A DNA stretch of 7,052 nucleotides from an uncultured Ruminococcus sp. Lineage in GTDB: Bacteria > Bacillota > Clostridia > Oscillospirales > Acutalibacteraceae. Shown in pieces: positions 5,980 through 7,052 of this stretch; the first letter of the stretch is position 1; each line of letters opens with the position of its first letter. The stretch is from assembly GCA_902767125.1 (NCBI GenBank), contig CACXGJ010000100.1:1-7052 (forward strand), in the 5' to 3' direction. Made by a program: the position numbers and the translations under genes. The notes under the pieces were generated by a model. It searched no databases. It was not told the origin of the DNA and was given only the letters and a program-made list of their open reading frames with translations.

Positions 5980-7052
5980 ATGGCTATTGATAAGCAGAAA
6001 GCACTTGAAACAGCATTGAGTCAGATAGAAAAACAGTTCGGTAAAGGTGCAGTCATGCGTCTGGGACAGAATGCAGCTATGAAAGTAGATGCTATTCCGA
6101 CAGGCTCGCTCTCACTTGATATTGCTCTTGGTATAGGCGGACTTCCGAAAGGTCGTATCACTGAAATATACGGTCCCGAATCGTCAGGTAAAACGACACT
6201 TGCCCTTCACTGTATAGCAGAGGCTCAAAAAGCAGGCGGCATAGCTGCATTCATTGACGTTGAACATGCTCTTGATCCTGTATATGCGGCAGCTTTGGGA
6301 GTTGATATAGACGAACTCCTCGTTTCACAGCCCGATACAGGTGAAGATGCACTTGAGATAACGGAATCGCTTGTTCGTTCAGGTGCGATTGATATAATCG
6401 TCATCGACTCTGTTGCAGCACTTGCTCCGAAGGCTGAAATTGATGGAGAGATGGGAGCATCGCATGTCGGTTTACAGGCTCGTCTCATGTCACAGGCATT
6501 GAGAAAGCTTGCAGGCTCTATCTCAAAATTGAATTGCGTTGCGATATTCATAAATCAGCTCCGTGAAAAAGTAGGAGTTCTTTTCGGCAATCCCGAAACC
6601 ACACCGGGCGGTCGTGCATTAAAGTTCTATTCGTCCGTGAGAATTGACATAAGAAAGATAGAAACTCTCAAAGCAGGCGGTGAAGTAGTAGGTTCAAGGA
6701 CTCGTGCAAAGGTCATTAAGAATAAAATAGCACCACCGTTCCGTGAGGCAGAGTTTGACATAATGTATGGTCAGGGCATTTCAAGAGTAGGTGAACTGCT
6801 TGATTTGGCAGTAAATGCTGATGTCATCAAAAAGAGCGGAGCGTGGTTCTCATATGACGGCAACAGGATTGCACAGGGACGTGACAATGCAAAGAATTTT
6901 CTCCGTGATAATCCCGAAATTGCCGCAAAGGTCGAGGAAGAATTGAAGGCAAGCTCGGATAAGCTGAATTTCTCAAAGACCACAAAAGCCCGTGCCAAAG
7001 CTCTTGCCGAACAGGCAGAAGAAAAAACCGAAAATGCAGCAGTCGAGAGTGA
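5980..7052 (+). CDS. recA: Recombinase RecA (3' end cut off by the window)
   Basis: RecA forms ATP-dependent filaments on single-stranded DNA, pairs homologous strands in recombinational repair and triggers LexA self-cleavage. The frame stays open to the window edge: 357 complete codons plus two bases, without a stop. The start MAIDKQKALETALSQIEKQF matches the family exactly. Visible are Walker A GPESSGKTT (65-73, with K71 and T72), the catalytic glutamate E95 in DVEHALDP, Walker B IIVIDSVAAL (139-148, D143), DNA-binding loop L1 around EIDGEMGASHVGLQAR (153-168), the ATP-sensing Q193 in INQLR, and loop L2 with FGNPETTPGG (202-211). After about residue 325 comes a charged, acidic-leaning C-terminal tail, which is variable in the family; most RecAs are 340-390 residues, so only a small part is likely missing. 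AAGGAA at 5965-5970 is the ribosome site, 9 bases before the ATG. Confidence 0.97.
   Translation, partial: MAIDKQKALETALSQIEKQFGKGAVMRLGQNAAMKVDAIPTGSLSLDIALGIGGLPKGRITEIYGPESSGKTTLALHCIAEAQKAGGIAAFIDVEHALDPVYAAALGVDIDELLVSQPDTGEDALEITESLVRSGAIDIIVIDSVAALAPKAEIDGEMGASHVGLQARLMSQALRKLAGSISKLNCVAIFINQLREKVGVLFGNPETTPGGRALKFYSSVRIDIRKIETLKAGGEVVGSRTRAKVIKNKIAPPFREAEFDIMYGQGISRVGELLDLAVNADVIKKSGAWFSYDGNRIAQGRDNAKNFLRDNPEIAAKVEEELKASSDKLNFSKTTKARAKALAEQAEEKTENAAVES

Noticed and set aside
1..7052. A defence, mobile or other novel multi-gene system
   Set aside because: Every gene but two is a familiar housekeeping gene, no direct repeats, inverted repeats or tRNA-end attachment sites stand out, and the genes look alike in codon use, so there is no accessory island.

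Overview
The window is a stretch of core genome from a low-to-moderate GC Gram-positive bacterium. Protein wording and codon choice suggest class Clostridia, most likely a Ruminococcus-like member of the Oscillospiraceae. Supporting signs are strong AGGAGG-like ribosome sites, sigma-A promoters with TGn extensions, a TTG start, a DUF1385-prmC gene pair, and a clostridial-type TrmB and RecA. The genus is inference only. All genes lie on the + strand.

Layout: (1) bases 1-92 are the last codons of pyruvate phosphate dikinase (ppdK), closed by a hairpin terminator. (2) A consensus extended -10 promoter drives trmB (tRNA m7G46 methyltransferase). TrmB overlaps by 11 bases a 446-residue lipoprotein with FG-GAP-like calcium-loop repeats, whose function is unknown. 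(3) A strong promoter, overlapped by two imperfect CodY-like boxes, drives a stand-alone ilvD (dihydroxy-acid dehydratase), which ends in a clear terminator. (4) Five bases after that terminator's U-tract a new promoter drives a two-gene operon: a DUF1385 (YqhQ-like) membrane protein, joined by an ATGA overlap to prmC (release-factor glutamine methyltransferase). (5) recA has its own promoter and runs off the right edge after 357 codons.

The genes are mostly independent housekeeping units: central carbon metabolism, tRNA modification, branched-chain amino acid synthesis, translation termination and recombination. There is no sign of a mobile element, CRISPR array, phage gene, toxin-antitoxin pair or RNA gene. 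I did not find a new multi-gene system. The least understood parts are the FG-GAP lipoprotein coupled to trmB and the DUF1385 protein coupled to prmC. The four promoters and two terminators give a clean transcription map; three of the promoters share the -10 form TGATANAAT.
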